Assembly (NCBI GenBank): GCA_907165135.1
Contig: OU015569.1
Coordinates: 6,696,001 to 6,760,000, forward strand
Direction of reading: 5' to 3'
DNA from: Oikopleura dioica
Lineage: Eukaryota > Chordata > Appendicularia > Copelata > Oikopleuridae
Length of the DNA stretch: 64,000 nt
Made by a program: the position numbers and the translations under genes. This document shows positions 1-11,272 of the stretch, piece by piece; the first letter of the stretch is position 1, and each line of letters begins with the position of its first letter. The notes under the pieces were generated by a model. That model was given only the letters and a program-made list of their open reading frames with translations. It searched no databases and was not told the origin of the DNA.

Positions 1-324
1 CGTTACCTTTTGCAGAGTATGGATAGCAGTATCAAACTAATATCTGTCTTCTCTTTTTCATTTCGGAAGCGAGCGAATTGTTTTTCACCATCATAAATCA
101 AAGTATAATTCTCAACGTGTTTTCCCTGTTTCTGGTTGCGAGGTTGGGGGCTCCTTTCTTTTTTTCAAACTTGGCCTAATCATCTCTTTTCTCTAGTCAT
201 AAAACAAATTGCCAGTGGAGCGCTTTTCACACATTCAGTCCTCTTCGCTGAAATATCAACTCATGGATTCCAAAAATATTCATATTCTTATAAAAATAGT
301 GCTCTTTTAATTTGACTTTTACAT
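1..324. other. Intergenic/3' flank, no gene seen
   Basis: AT-rich sequence downstream of the Cys-loop receptor stop codon. No convincing exon, RNA gene or repeat was seen. It may contain the receptor 3' UTR. Confidence 0.5.
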
Positions 325-2102
325 TCAGTCGTTAACAATTTCAGCAGCAATGTTTCTTTTTATAAATATGTTAGCAGCAACAATCGTCCAGAAGGCACTG
401 TTGAAGACAAGGAAGAGAGCCGGAAATACTTTTCTAGCGAGTGAGTCGAGCCACATCGCCGCTAATCCGGAAATGACAACGTTCCTCTGTTGGTCAAGCT
501 CTTCTATGTTTCCAACAAGACTCGCACGGCGCCGACTTTGCCCAGCGCGATTTATTTTTTTCATCAACCGGGCGTGCTAATAATGCTATTATCCAATTGA
601 TTCGGATTTAATACCTCTGAGGACCTAGAGCTTTCGGAGCCATTTTTATCGCAGTCCATGTTCCCTGTCGGAATAGCTACAATATGGTAGTGTTCAATAC
701 TGTGATATGTAAGAAAGTAACTACCAGCTAGTGCATTCGCGGCCATCAATAATGACGGACGTAAGTTTTCGATTATTCCTGACGACTGCCGCTGTTTCTT
801 TCTGAGCAAGACTTTTAAAAATATTTGGCAAACTGAATTGACAAGTTCCCGATTCCCAAAATTTTATATAATAAATACTATCCTTGAGCAACAGTGTTTT
901 CGATCATGGTGCCAAAGACAAAAATATTACAGACGATGAGCCAGACGTCAAGAGCTATGGAAGGAACTAATAGCTTAAATAATTTATCGAGTTACCTTTG
1001 AGATATGATACTTTTGGCATGCTCGAGTTGATAGACTGCGACTGTCCAAGAATCGCAAGAAAGGTGGTGACGCCGAGTGTGACACGAGCAGGAACGTGAT
1101 CGACTTTTATCCAGAACGCGAAGAAGCTAACAATCACGCAAAGAAAGCTTGGCAAAAACTTTTTGAATATTTGCAAATATAATGACTTTTTAAAAATATT
1201 CTTTGCGAAATATTTTCCTGGAAGATGATATTTATACTGTATCGCCTCTCAAGAAGCATGAATAGTTCAGAGCAGTCGACTTCCTGCATGAAACGGCGCG
1301 TATGGCAAGGCGCACTAGTCAGGTTGCTCGTTTTTCGGTTGGAAATCGTGGCGATTCTGAATCCAGCTGGAGACTCGTGAATTAAGGAAGAGGAGACCGC
1401 AACGACGTCCAGTTTGCTCTCGTCGGAGTAGAACGAAACTGGGCATTCCTGACTGTCGAAAGGCTTATTTGATTTGTTACAGCTATCGAACAAAAGTCTT
1501 ACATAGAAAGTCAAGTCCATAAAGCACATAAGCAAAAGGTCGACTCGTTTCAGCAATTGAATTTCGCCAGATTTATCGATATGAAGCGCCTCGATTCGCT
1601 CGATTGATGGATTGCCGACCATGTTTAAAATAGATATCTGTGGCATCCAGATCAAGTCGGTCACGGCCCGTTTTAGGTTTTAAAAGAAATTTCGCTCGAT
1701 CTTTCATTATTTTTAATTCCTACTCTGTGCGTTGGCTGTCTCGACAGTCAAATTTCGCAGACGCTCGTCCGTCCATGTTAGAGTCATAAAGACTGATAAA
1801 TCAAGCTCTAAATTTGGTGCAATTAAATTCGCGAAATTTTCCCACAACTGACCCATTTGGCTTTCGCTCACTCCTCTGAGACTGCTGATCGAAAGTTTTA
1901 TCCCCGTGGTAGCATTTTCAGGAGCTACGTACTTTCTTACTTTCCTTAACAATTTGAAGCTACTAATAAATAGTTGTTGGAAAATCTTCCTGTAACAGAA
2001 CTCGCCTTCACAATTCGCCACGTCTGCAATCTCTAACGAACGCGTCACTTGCTCGCCGCAGAGGTAGAAAAATATAAATTCCCTCAAAAAGACAGTTTTC
2101 AT
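325..2102 (-). CDS. Cys-loop ligand-gated anion channel subunit (GlyR/GluCl-like)
   Basis: Pentameric ligand-gated ion channel subunit acting at the plasma membrane. Reading down the minus strand it shows an N-terminal hydrophobic stretch, a W-x-D-x-R-L motif, LIWMPQ (loop A), a C-x13-C Cys loop that is perfect once a 39 bp GT-AG intron (1502-1464) is removed, and a second C-x10-C pair typical of glycine and glutamate-gated chloride receptors. M1-M2 carry FWIKVDHVPARVTLGVTT, where PARV is the anion-selective signature. M3 is DVWLIVCNIFVFG and M4 is FPALFLVFN. Exons run about 2102-1724, ~1672-1503, 1463-1218, 1185-996, 966-883, 811-574 and 535-325. Several introns fit only GA-AG (1217-1186, 882-812) or GC-AG (573-536), and the first junction near 1723-1673 has no AG acceptor in frame. 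The M3-M4 loop is short. Ligand not predictable; GlyR/GluCl side favoured over nicotinic by the PARV motif and second disulfide. Confidence 0.9.
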
Positions 2103-2810
2103 GGGCTTTAACGAGACTAACTAAAATCACTCATAGAGCACAATTACAATTAAACTCGCCCATCAGTCCTTAAACCGCTTGATAGATTGTTAGATGCGGC
2201 GATTAATGTGCCTCGGCCTGTTCCCACTCCTCATTCTGTCGCCCTTTGTCTGCATCTTTCGAAGTCTCTTTCTCTGATTTTGATATAACTCTAGTTACGA
2301 ATCAATACTACTGTCTCCTGTGACGGAATACAGCACTGGTCTCCGAGACTCATTAAAAATAAATTACCGGACGCCAACAGAAAAGAAATCTTTTCATAAA
2401 AAAACTAATTTCTGTGGTTAACATCTTGTCTAAACTTATATAAAAAACTAAATATGTAAAAAAAATGTTTCAACTGGACAAGAAGAATCGATAGTCAAAT
2501 AATGAAATACCCACTTTATATCAAATGTTGCATATGCTACAAAAGAAGACAATGATAATTAGACCGCATGAAGCATCCGTTATACAGACAGCGAAAAAGG
2601 GGTGAACGCTACGCACCGTGATGTGGCTTGAGGGGGGAAAGTGGAGCGCGGTAACTGCCGGGAACGGGTTCATTTAACAATAACGCTAACAAGCTCAAGA
2701 GTTCTCTTAAGATTTTCGCCTTGTCTTGCCTCTTGCCCTGCCTCTCCTTGTTTTTTGTTATATTTTTCAAAATCGAATCTTTGATTCAGAGAAATTGAAT
2801 TCGTGAAAAG
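2103..2810. other. Divergent intergenic region between receptor and membrane-protein gene
   Basis: About 700 bp between two divergently transcribed genes (receptor to the left on minus, tetraspan-like protein to the right on plus). It is the natural place for both promoters. I see no ORF, repeat or clear TATA box. Confidence 0.5.
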
Positions 2811-3658
2811 ATGTGCTCGGATCCCCACAAAGGCTGTCTCATCACCTCGGCCATAGAAATTGGAACTTCTTCTTTGGCCTTTTTGATCGCTGCTAAAGCT
2901 GTCAAGGCTGGTTTAGTAAAATTACTACCCGAGAGAAATTCATCATAAAAACGTCATAAGATCTGCAAGGATTTTCCTTTTACAAAAAATAATGAACCAA
3001 AGAAAAGCTGCAGAATCTGTATAACAAGGCTGTGGATACAATAAGAACGAACGTTGGCTCAGCAGGAGACAGATTCGACGATGCAACAGTTGCTTCCGTG
3101 ATCGCCGGCTTTGCTTTGTAGGACAGTCGTTCAGTTATCAATCATAACAAATTATTAAGCCTAGGAATTCTGACTGGTGCAGTTGGTGTTCATGGAGGAC
3201 GAACTCGAACGCGCTGGTGTTACTTCCTTCATTTTATCTTTGCTCTCTTCCTGTCTCTCTGCTCCTTCGCCATTTTCATTGACTCTTTTGTCCAGTACAA
3301 GAAAATGCATAGGTAAGAGGCTTCAGGTTGTGCTTCGATAAAGTCTGTTTCTTTCAGTCAAGTCAGCTTGGACAACCCAACAGCTGCTCCTCAAATTCAC
3401 GAAGTCGCTGCTAACACAACTGTTGCACCAGGAACAGAATCTACTTCAGCCAAGCCAAGCAGTTTACTAGAAGCCGAGGACGTAAAAGAGTTCATCAGTG
3501 TGCTTGGATTTCCACTTGCGATCTACTTTTTCAACATTTTTCTGTTTCTTGGCTCGGCTTTCTATGCCTGGAAAGCGTGGAAGAACCGCGAAGGATCTTT
3601 CCAACGGGAGATGCTCGAGAATGAGCCTGACAGTGGGCCTTCTCCAGACCCTCTTTAG
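2811..3658 (+). CDS. Four-helix membrane protein, unidentified
   Basis: Four exons, 2811-2910, 3003-3117, 3160-3312 and 3358-3658, all with GT-AG introns of 42-92 bp. The coding length is 669 bp, an exact multiple of three, giving 222 aa. Hydrophobic segments: around residue 12-30 (SAIEIGTSSLAFLIAAKAV), ~64-85 (VASVIAGFAFLGILTGAVGV), ~94-115 (FLHFIFALFLSLCSFAIFI) and near the C-terminus (FPLAIYFFNIFLFLGSAFYAW). The loop before the last helix is rich in Thr, Ser, Ala and Pro, and the tail is short and acidic. The tetraspan layout resembles tetraspanins or claudins, but no CCG or other family motif is visible, so I do not assign a family. Gene structure is well supported; function unknown. Confidence 0.7.
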
Positions 3659-4387
3659 GCGTTAGTCTTTCAATCTGACAATGCAAAACTCTAAATACCA
3701 CCCTTTGCCGTTAATTTATAATCAATCGTAATGTTGATCGATTCCGATCTAGGGAATGGAGTAGCCCGTCAAACTTTTAGAAAAAAAAACTTTCTGTTCC
3801 ACTAGTCAAATGTTAATCAATCAAAAAGTGCCGCGTGTCTACTGTAAAGCTACTTTAGCTGTGTTTAAGTTTTGCCAAATTATATTTCTGTTTCTTCTGT
3901 AGCATTCACTAAACACAAATATACGATGTGAGATCTTCAGCAGCTCGAAAAGCTGATTAAAGGGATTCAATTTAGAAGCAGGACAAATTAGAATGATGAA
4001 AATGTAAAAAGGTGATGCGCTTTCTAAGGTAATCGAATATTTTCAGCACTGTCAGATTTCTAATAAATACATTTTCTTTTACATAACTTTTGAAAGTATC
4101 AAATTGATACTCCAAGACAGCCGTCTTACAAAGAGAAGTCTGTGGGAGATTGTTGATTAATTTATGATTACCGTCTTCTTTGGTGCGCAGTTCTGTCAGA
4201 AGTGTCTTTCATTTTTGTTAAGAAAAAAAAAACAACTCGCGAGGATACTTGTGCGGAAATGATCAAATTAGAAATAGTTATGGACTTTACTAAGAAGATA
4301 AAAACTTAAAAAATAAATGCAAAAAAATGTTTTTGAGCGCAAAAGAGATTGATATTTTGGGGTAAGCAATTTTTCTGTCGCAAAGAG
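3659..4387. other. Intergenic, no gene seen
   Basis: 3' flank of the four-helix protein gene and AT-rich spacer. No supported exon. Confidence 0.45.
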
Positions 4388-4389
4388 TA

Positions 4390-4778
4390 AAATAGGTGGT
4401 GGTCTAAACTTTGAAGTTCTTACGTGCGATAAGAACTTCGTGTGGCCTAAACTTTGATCGTTCCCATGTGCGATTCTTTGAGAAAGTGGCCTAAACTTTG
4501 ATTCTTCCTATGTGTGAAAGTGGTCTAAACTTTGAATTTCCCCTGAGGCGCTCTGACTAGTTTTCACCTTGAATGAAAAACGTAAACCTTATTGGTCTGC
4601 ATAAAGCGTAGTGGCCTTAGCGGGCGGTGCTCTAGTCACCGATGGCAGAACCGCCTCCGGGGAAATTCAAAGTTTAGGCCACTTTCTCAAAGAATCACAC
4701 ATGGGAACAATCAAAGTTTAGGCCATCAGAAGTTCTTATCGCACATAAGAACTTCAAAGTTTAGACCACCACCTATTT
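4390..4778. mobile_element. Foldback/MITE element with TA target site and internal TAAACTTTGA subrepeats
   Basis: Two long inverted arms (about 4390-4545 and 4664-4778) are near-perfect reverse complements beginning AAATAGGTGGTGGTCTAAAC and ending in its complement. Both ends are bordered by TA (4388-4389 and 4779-4780), consistent with a TA target duplication as in Tc1/mariner-type MITEs. Each arm carries copies of the subrepeat (G)GCCTAAACTTTGA or GGTCTAAACTTTGA at irregular spacing. The central ~115 bp is unique and relatively GC-rich. No transposase is present, so it would be non-autonomous. Confidence 0.8.
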
Positions 4779-4780
4779 TA

Positions 4781-5603
4781 TCGTTGATTGTTTGCCAAAA
4801 CCAGAAAAAAGGCCACAAAGATATTCATAGCGAGATTCTAAACGAGATAGTTTGGGCTAGTTAATAGTACAAAGTGCACAATTTATTTACGATCGTTTCT
4901 GTCAACGATAGATAAAACGATATGTCCATATTTTTTTGTGATAATCGGTGTAAAGCGAGTATTCAAAAACTGCGGATTGCAAGAAAGTGAGTCTTTTACA
5001 TTAAATTATTGATCGGAAAGGTAACTCGTTAAACTTGGCATAGAGGGGAGCTTGTCACCTGGGATAAACAAAGAGAGAAAAAACTAAATGTGAATGCTCC
5101 TGCTGGCGGTATTTTTGATAGGAGAGGTGGCTCGTAGTAATTTTATTAAAAAATTAAAGCTCCCTGACAATAAGGGGCTTTATAACATTATGTGCAGAGT
5201 AATGGAGTGGTCACGCAATTGTCAGCCGCCAGTTTATTTGAAAAGAGAGGAGAAATGTAAACACTCATTTTTTTCAAAGGAAAATTTACTCGGATAACGA
5301 CAAAAATCGTACCTATATCGAACATAATTTTAACTGCCGATTGACATTCCGAAAAAGGAACACAAAGATCCTTCCTGGTCTTTTCTTTTTTTTTTGGCAA
5401 TCATCGTTCTAAAACTCGTCACAGTTGATTTCGAGAACTAAGAAAATATTAAAATTTCATTGGCCGGACAAGTATCCCGGTTATGCGCCATTAATTTTGT
5501 CCATTTTTTTGCGTGGAAAGAGAGCATGGATTCTTTGAGAATGAAATTCAAACTCTACAGGTGAAACATACGATTTTTCCTTTGAAGATTTTTATGAGCA
5601 GCC
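4781..5603. other. Intergenic upstream of lipase, no gene seen
   Basis: Short ORFs here (for example 5094-5297) have no recognisable domain and poor composition. The 3' part may hold the unlocated first exon or 5' UTR of the lipase gene. Confidence 0.4.
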
Positions 5604-5605
5604 TA

Positions 5606-6848
5606 ACTTGCAGTCTTAAGTTCGGCTCTTGTTCTGAGTAGCAGTAGTATCCGTTCGTGGATTGACAAGTGGACTCTTCGATGGCAAGAACGCGCCGTCT
5701 TGAGGTAACAACAGACTTTGGAACAGTGCTGACTCGGCTTTGATAGGACTCCGATCAATGTGCTTTTGGAATGGGTTCTCGCCGCTCGCTCTTCCCGTCT
5801 CGCTTACATCCCCAACGAAGAGTTCCTCGCTATCTTGGAGGAGTGCGAAATCACAACTCAAAATGAAATAAATAAAAATGAGATTGTTTCTCTTCCAGAA
5901 ACTGCGGAAAAGCGCGATAGTACTCTTTGCAAGAAATCTTTGAAAAAGAAAAAACAGGTGCATAATTATTCTAACATAGAAGTTTCAATTATTGCCACAT
6001 TTTTAACTTGTTTTTTTTCAGATCCAGCCAGTGTTAAATCAGTTCAAGAAGAGAACATTTAAATACATCACAGACGAGAAAGAAGACACAGATTGTTACA
6101 TTTTCTGCAGCGATAAGTATCTTGTGATCGCATTTCGTGGCACTTCTTTTACGTTTTCTGATGGTTTTAGCTTTACAGATGTAAAACAAGGTACGGAATC
6201 ACGTTCGGGTAGATATATTTATTGTTTTTGAAAGATTTGAAGGTGAACATGGTTCCCTACGCAGGAGGAAACGTCCACAGCGGGTTCCTCAGTCAGTATC
6301 TTGCAATAAAAGATGAGCTCTTTTCAAAAACGTCCGCCTTTATCAGCAAATACAATCCGGCAAAAATACTAATAACGGGTCACTCACTTGGTGGAGCACT
6401 TGCAAGTTTATGCGCCGTGGACTTTTCCCAGAGCCTCGATTCCGATCAGTCCAAAAAGATACGATGCGTCACGTTTGGAGCGCCTAAACCAGGAGATTCA
6501 AAATTTTGCTCAGTTTTTCGTAAAAAAGTGCCGAATTCGCATCGTCTTGTGCTCCCATACGATCCTATTCCCAAGGTGTGAAAAGATCACTGATCGTTTT
6601 AGAAACTAACCGTTCAGGTTCCACCAAATGTTCCCATGATGCGCTACATGCACCCAATACCAAAAGTCCTCCTTCGAAATCCGAAAAACAAACCACTGAA
6701 GATGATCCCAACTGAAAGTCATCATTACGAAAATTATCTTGAATCTGTTGAGCGCACACGGCGTTTAATTTTGGAGTACCGATTTCGAAATGCTGCTAGA
6801 AAAGCCCGCCTCTTTTGCGAGAAAGAGAACATATCAAGCTCGGCATAA
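5606..6848 (+). CDS. Class 3 (triacylglycerol-type) lipase, alpha/beta hydrolase
   Basis: Exons ~5606-5704, 5747-5957, 6022-6190, 6235-6575 and 6618-6848, with GT-AG introns of 42-64 bp and phases that match throughout. Conserved order: an N-terminal helical part (EWVLAARSSRLAYIP), the beta strand and oxyanion region VIAFRGT, the nucleophile elbow ILITGHSLGGALASLCA (catalytic Ser in GHSLG), VTFGAPKPGDSKF with the candidate catalytic Asp nearby, then DPIPKVPPNVPMMRYMHP, where the YxHP-like His region closes the triad. This is the fungal-lipase/class 3 family, which hydrolyses acyl esters. No clear signal peptide or membrane segment was found, but the first exon is unresolved: an acceptor at about 5605 fits and its donor was not found. 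A poly(A) signal AATAAA lies at 6925. Confidence 0.88.
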
Positions 6849-7153
6849 GCTTTGCGAAGTTTTTTTCAGCCACTGTTCTACGTGCTTGTACATATGTAAA
6901 GAAATGATTCTTTGACTAATATTTAATAAACTAAAGTTTCATGTTGACTCATGGTTGTAACATTTTCCGAAGCAATTATTGACTCCATTCCACATAAAAA
7001 TTGTTTGAGTAGTTATTCATTCATCACAGTAGCTCCATGATGCCCTCAGTGCACGTCAAGCTAAAATAAAGAAGGATACGCGTACGAGAAGATTCAGATT
7101 CTAAAGCAGAGATTCAGATTGTAATTTATAATTTTGCGAAGAGAAAATAAAAC
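6849..7153. other. Short intergenic region with lipase poly(A) signal
   Basis: Holds AATAAA at 6925-6930 for the lipase. No separate upstream exon of the SRCR/TSP1 gene could be identified, although that protein lacks a signal peptide as modelled. Confidence 0.45.
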
Positions 7154-8466
7154 ATGGAAAATTTTCGTCTACTCGGTGGGTCTGAAGGAACACTCCTAGT
7201 TGAAAGGAGCGGCCGATTCTATCCAGTATGTGGGGCAATGTTCAAAAGGAGTCATCAACAGCGGTTAGCGAGCAGTATTTGTCGTGAATTGGGCTTCGGG
7301 GAGGTCCTTTTCGTCGGTAGCAAAGAAGAAAAAGACGAAAGTGATGAGTATGTATGTGAGAAGTGGGAAAATGCCTGCGAAAAGTGTCTTGATTCGTTTC
7401 TTATTGTTGGTGGGAAATGCTCGAAAGAAAAGCACGATAAGCCGTCTTCAGTGAGTAGCATATTAATGTTTCCATAAACATGAGCTTTCTTCAGTGTAGT
7501 TTCAAATATTCATCACAATATGGCCAAGGATCGTGCATCAAGGTCGATCCGAACTTATGATCAAATGCAACGTTCCAAAGAATAAGAAAAGACAGAAACA
7601 CGGAGAATGGTCGGACTGGAGTCAGTGCGATCCGACTGAACAGTTCTTTCGTCACCGCTCCAGAGAATGCCAGAAGGGTTCAATTTGCAAAGGACACTGG
7701 CTAGAAATGAGCCCAGGCTGCCGATGCATAGGTAATCGAGCGATTATCATTTGACAGAATTCAAAAGAGCTCTATTTTTAGAGGACAAAGTGCTCTCGAC
7801 TGAGAGTTCCTTCGACTACTACTCGTACGAATCTTCTGATTCCAGTTCAATCGACAGCTCAACTTTGGAAGTCGCACTAGACAATGCCGATAAAGAAACA
7901 GAGGTTTTCGATCCATCCTATTTGGACTATTATTCCGCGAGAGCTCCGCGACCACAAGTCGAAAAGAAAAAGTACAAAGAATCATTTTGTTACGACACAC
8001 ATCTGTTCAAGCGGAGCAAAAGATCACTTTTGTGTGAATCGTCAACCAAAAGTACCACTACCCGTATCAACAAATCAACGAGCACAACGGCGACGATGAA
8101 GCCGTTAGTTGAAGATGACCTGTCGGAAATAAGTGTGCAGCTGCGCCATCCAGAAGTTCCAATCAGTGATGAATCGCTCGAGCAAGGAGGATTCATGCTT
8201 GGATTTTCTTTTGGGGAAAATACTCTTCTTATAGGAACGATCTCTATTGGTTTCCTTCTTCTTATTCTCATTGCAATAGTCTACGTATTACGAGTGATTA
8301 ATAAGCCTGCTAATAAGAGCGAAAGGTGAGAATCAAATTGTATTTTACAGCCAACTTCAAAATTATTAGAATCGTTAAACTTGAGGATAAATGTTTTATT
8401 AGCGGAGAAGTTTCAGAAGACAAAATTGACTCAAGAGAAGAAGGCGACGTATTTGCTTGTCAATAA
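7154..8466 (+). CDS. SRCR + TSP1 single-pass membrane protein
   Basis: Exons 7154-7450, 7495-7542, 7581-7731, 7782-8325 and 8403-8466 (1104 bp, in frame, 367 aa; GT-AG introns 38-77 bp). Residues ~4-50 match a scavenger receptor Cys-rich domain start (RLLGGSEGTLLVERSGRFYPVC, then SICRELGFGEV). A TSP1 module follows (GEWSDWSQCDPTEQF, R-x-R-x-C, then C-x4-C and CRC). Next come a Tyr/Ser/Asp-rich stretch (FDYYSYESSDSSS), a Lys/Ser/Thr-rich linker, one transmembrane helix (LLIGTISIGFLLLILIAIVY) and a short acidic tail. The start Met gives no signal peptide, so an upstream exon may be missing. The same SRCR-TSP1-acidic Tyr/Ser order recurs at 26.6-28.6 kb on the other strand. Role probably extracellular binding; ligand unknown. 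AATAAA at 8559. Confidence 0.8.
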
Positions 8467-8809
8467 GTGAAGAACTACTCTTAAATTCTCAAGAAGAATA
8501 CTTCATTCGTAATCGTAAATGATTCTCTCGCAGTACTTTCCTAGATGTAAATTTGACAAATAAAATGTTACATTATGATGTAAACCTTCAACATAGAGGG
8601 GTTCATGACAAACGCATCCTTTCGCAGCCCAAATCCAGCGTCCTCGTCCATGGCTTTCTCGGATCAGATTCCTGATCTTCTTTAATTATTTGTCTATTCA
8701 ACAGTTATCATTCAATTCTAATCCCAAACATAGGTCATTCGAAAGGCAGGTCATGATCGCCCTTGGATACTTTCTTCGGGATCACAGAATTTCTTGATAT
8801 TATTTTAGC
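8467..8809. other. Gap with a possible terminal exon of the Gla gene
   Basis: On the minus strand about 8700-8610 there is an open stretch encoding EDQESDPRKPWTRTLDLGCE and a stop a few codons later. A GA-AG intron from the Gla gene into this stretch keeps frame, but the evidence is thin. Otherwise only the 3' flank of the SRCR/TSP1 gene is seen. Confidence 0.3.
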
Positions 8810-9137
8810 TTATTCATGTATAAAGAATCCCATCAAAAATGATTCTTTACATTTCCCGTAGGACAGCCAAAGATGAGTCGAAATTTGCTCATTTTCGAAA
8901 ATTTCAGAGAACTCTTTGTACTCGCAAGGTTCTTCTATGCATTCACGCTCTGAATCTGTGATAGTTTGATCGTTGCAATATTCTACCTAAATCTCCAGAT
9001 TCTAACTCTTCTCCATGAAGCCATGAGTTGTCCCTTCGCACTCGATTTTTTAGAAAATTAAAAGCTTCCTCTTTTGTCATCACCGAAGCAAACACACTTT
9101 GTGGCATTATTGAAGACAAAATCAGGTATACATTCAT
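8810..9137 (-). CDS. Small secreted vitamin K-dependent Gla-domain protein
   Basis: Exons 9137-8987 and 8955-8810, with a 31 bp GT-AG intron; 297 bp in frame, 98 aa. It starts with a signal peptide (MNVYLILSSIMPQSVFA), then a propeptide-like segment ending in the furin-type site RVRR (EEAFNFLKNRVRR), matching where the gamma-carboxylase recognition site sits in vertebrate Gla proteins. The mature part begins DNSWLHGEELESGDL and continues SERECIEEPCEYKEFSEIFE, with the hallmark ERECIEE-x-C spacing, then W-x3-Y-x2-C (WLSYGKC) as in Gla helices. These Glu residues would be carboxylated to bind calcium and phospholipid. After the Gla domain only ~12 residues remain in this model; an extra exon near 8610-8700 is possible. 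The class is known from vertebrate clotting factors and from Ciona. Confidence 0.85.
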
Positions 9138-9305
9138 CTTTATTTGTTTTCTCTCTTTTTTTTTATTTTGATGTTTGAACAGAAGAAGCCAGACTGTTGT
9201 GTGTATTTCGTCTCCCTTTATCTGGACTGTCACTCGCGTTTCTCAAATAAATATCACACTGTGACTCGATAAATTAAAAGAAAAACAGCCGATCAAAAGC
9301 AGTAA

Positions 9306-9760
9306 TTAACATTTACCTTTTTGTGCCGGCAAAATCATCTTTACGCTTTCCATGTTGCCGTCTCGTTTGATAAAGCTGGCCGCTACATTGCTGAAAGTGG
9401 GAAGCAATGCCGCGTCTCGGGTCGTGTCCGTCGAGTGCCGCGAAAAGTCAAGCTCGACCAAGTTCGCATCACCCGAATCAAAGCGACAGAGTTCGTTCTG
9501 TCTAATTTATCAAAAATATATGCATCACTTGATAAAGATAAAAAATTATTGATCAATTGTGCCTGTCGTAGTAAGATCTCGTTGACAGCGTCTTTGAGCG
9601 CGTCATAGCCATCGTCGTTCGCCATACGACTTCCGGCCAGTGCGATGTCTTCCCTTTCACCCATGATGATGCTTCTGAGCCCCACCGAGTTGCGGGGTCC
9701 AGTGTGAAGAGCAACAGGGGTTGGAGTCGGCGTTACCACCGGTTTCGCCATATTCAGCAT
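9306..9760 (-). CDS. Unidentified small acidic/basic protein
   Basis: Two exons, 9760-9564 and 9501-9306, joined by an intron that fits only as GG-AG; the total is 393 bp in frame, 130 aa. The N-terminus is Pro/Thr-rich (VVTPTPTPVAL), followed by helical sequence (YDALKDAVNEILLRQ), then LCRFDSGDANLVELDFSRHS and AALLPTFSNVAASFIKRDGN. The reading frame has consistent composition across the junction, which is why I accept the non-canonical splice. No domain was recognised, and no signal peptide or membrane segment is seen. Alternative: the long single frame 9383-9760 read without splicing, which loses the well-composed second half. Confidence 0.55.
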
Positions 9761-11272
9761 GGGAATACCGTCAGGACTGTTTTTGGATCAAGTGGTCTGT
9801 TCTTTCGGAATTGTTTTCGAAAATTCTGACCCTTTGGACGCTTTTAAAATTATTCAAAACGACAAAGTCAAATAAATTTCCGTTTACAATCATATTAAAG
9901 TCATTTTAAAGCGTTCCTTTCTTATTGGAATTTTGTGACCATTCACTTCGTAATATTGTATTCGCGATTGTGCTCTGTTCTGCGAGAGGTCATTTTCATC
10001 TTACATCAGGTTTCGATTAATGTTGACATTCTCTGCCTGAAGCTCATTTTTATGCATAGTGCAGAGTCTGTGTTCTTTCCAGCTTTCCTTAATCCCACAG
10101 TGGCAGAAACCTGACTTCCCTAAAAATAAACCCATGCCATCGATGGCAGATCTTTGAAGGCACCTTTGAGCTCTTTAAAATCATGGAAGCGATGCTCAGA
10201 CGTATCGAAACAATCTTTGCATAGGATTGTCAGCGTGGATTTTTCGCAATCTCAGCAGAGGAACAAATCGATAGAAAGCGAATTTAACATATATATTGAT
10301 AATACTTTATGATTGATAATTTATGCACTGGTGAATTGTTACTCCTCTTCCTAGACACCTATAAACAATGGCTTTTTCTGTAATTTCTTGTGCGCAGATC
10401 ACTTGTCGCTTCACTTGTCGCCTTTTATAGCAGCTAAAAAGGGAAAATAAAAATAAACAGTCGATTTTCTTGATCAAAATTGAGCAATAAATTATTGCCA
10501 ATAATTCATAGAAGAAGTGAAATTTCCATGATATGACTTCAAATTATGATTCATAATTTATGAAGTACAAGAAAAATAAAATCAAAAAATAAATCATGAA
10601 GAATACCTGAAAACAAGAAGAAACAAACAGCCCAGAAGCATAAAATAAATCCAGATAGGCATTTGTTCTATCGAAATTCGCAAAAAGTACTAAATAAAGA
10701 GTATTTATAGTTTTGGCGAATTTCCTTGCAACTTTGGGGACTGCTCATCTTCTGATACGTTCATGATTTTGATTCTCTTTAAATTCTTGCAACCTGTAGG
10801 TGAAAATTAATATTTTCTGCGAGAGTTGTTAATCTTTGCCTGCTCACAATAAAGACGTTGGATGGTACCCAATTCAGAAACAGATTTTTTATTTGACATT
10901 ATTTATACAGAGAAAAGGAGATTATCAGCTGCTTGTTCAAGTACTATCACGGCAATTGGAAGCCATTTATCAGTCCCATTTCTTGCGCTAGAATGCCGCA
11001 GTCGTTGTTTGCTTCATAAGTTTCATTTTTTATCATTTGCTCAATTAAGTTTCATGTTTGTTCTGCGAGTTTTCGTTCAAAATGATACTTCAAAATAGAC
11101 TATTTAAGAGACAATTTCAAATAGTTAGAAAACAAGTTGAATTGTATAAATGAATGAACCGTCCCTAACGTCGTCCTGGTAATCGTCGTTGTCTCATTAT
11201 TTTGGTCAAGTCCAGTGAGTTCGCAGCACTTAATTTATTTATTGAAGTAACTTCGAAACTGTCAAAATAGTC
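9761..11272. other. 1.5 kb AT-rich region without supported genes
   Basis: Only short ORFs with poor composition (for example 10862-11098). No repeat, RNA gene or strong regulatory motif was seen. It probably contains the promoter of the 9.3-9.8 kb gene and the 3' UTR of the PLA2-like gene. Confidence 0.45.

Noticed and set aside
4592-4864. ORF within and beyond the TA-flanked foldback element
   Set aside because: It is translated from inverted-repeat arms and has no domain.
5616-5963. 115-codon minus-strand ORF over the lipase 5' exons
   Set aside because: It is the antisense shadow of the lipase; the plus strand has phase-matched exons joining to catalytic motifs.
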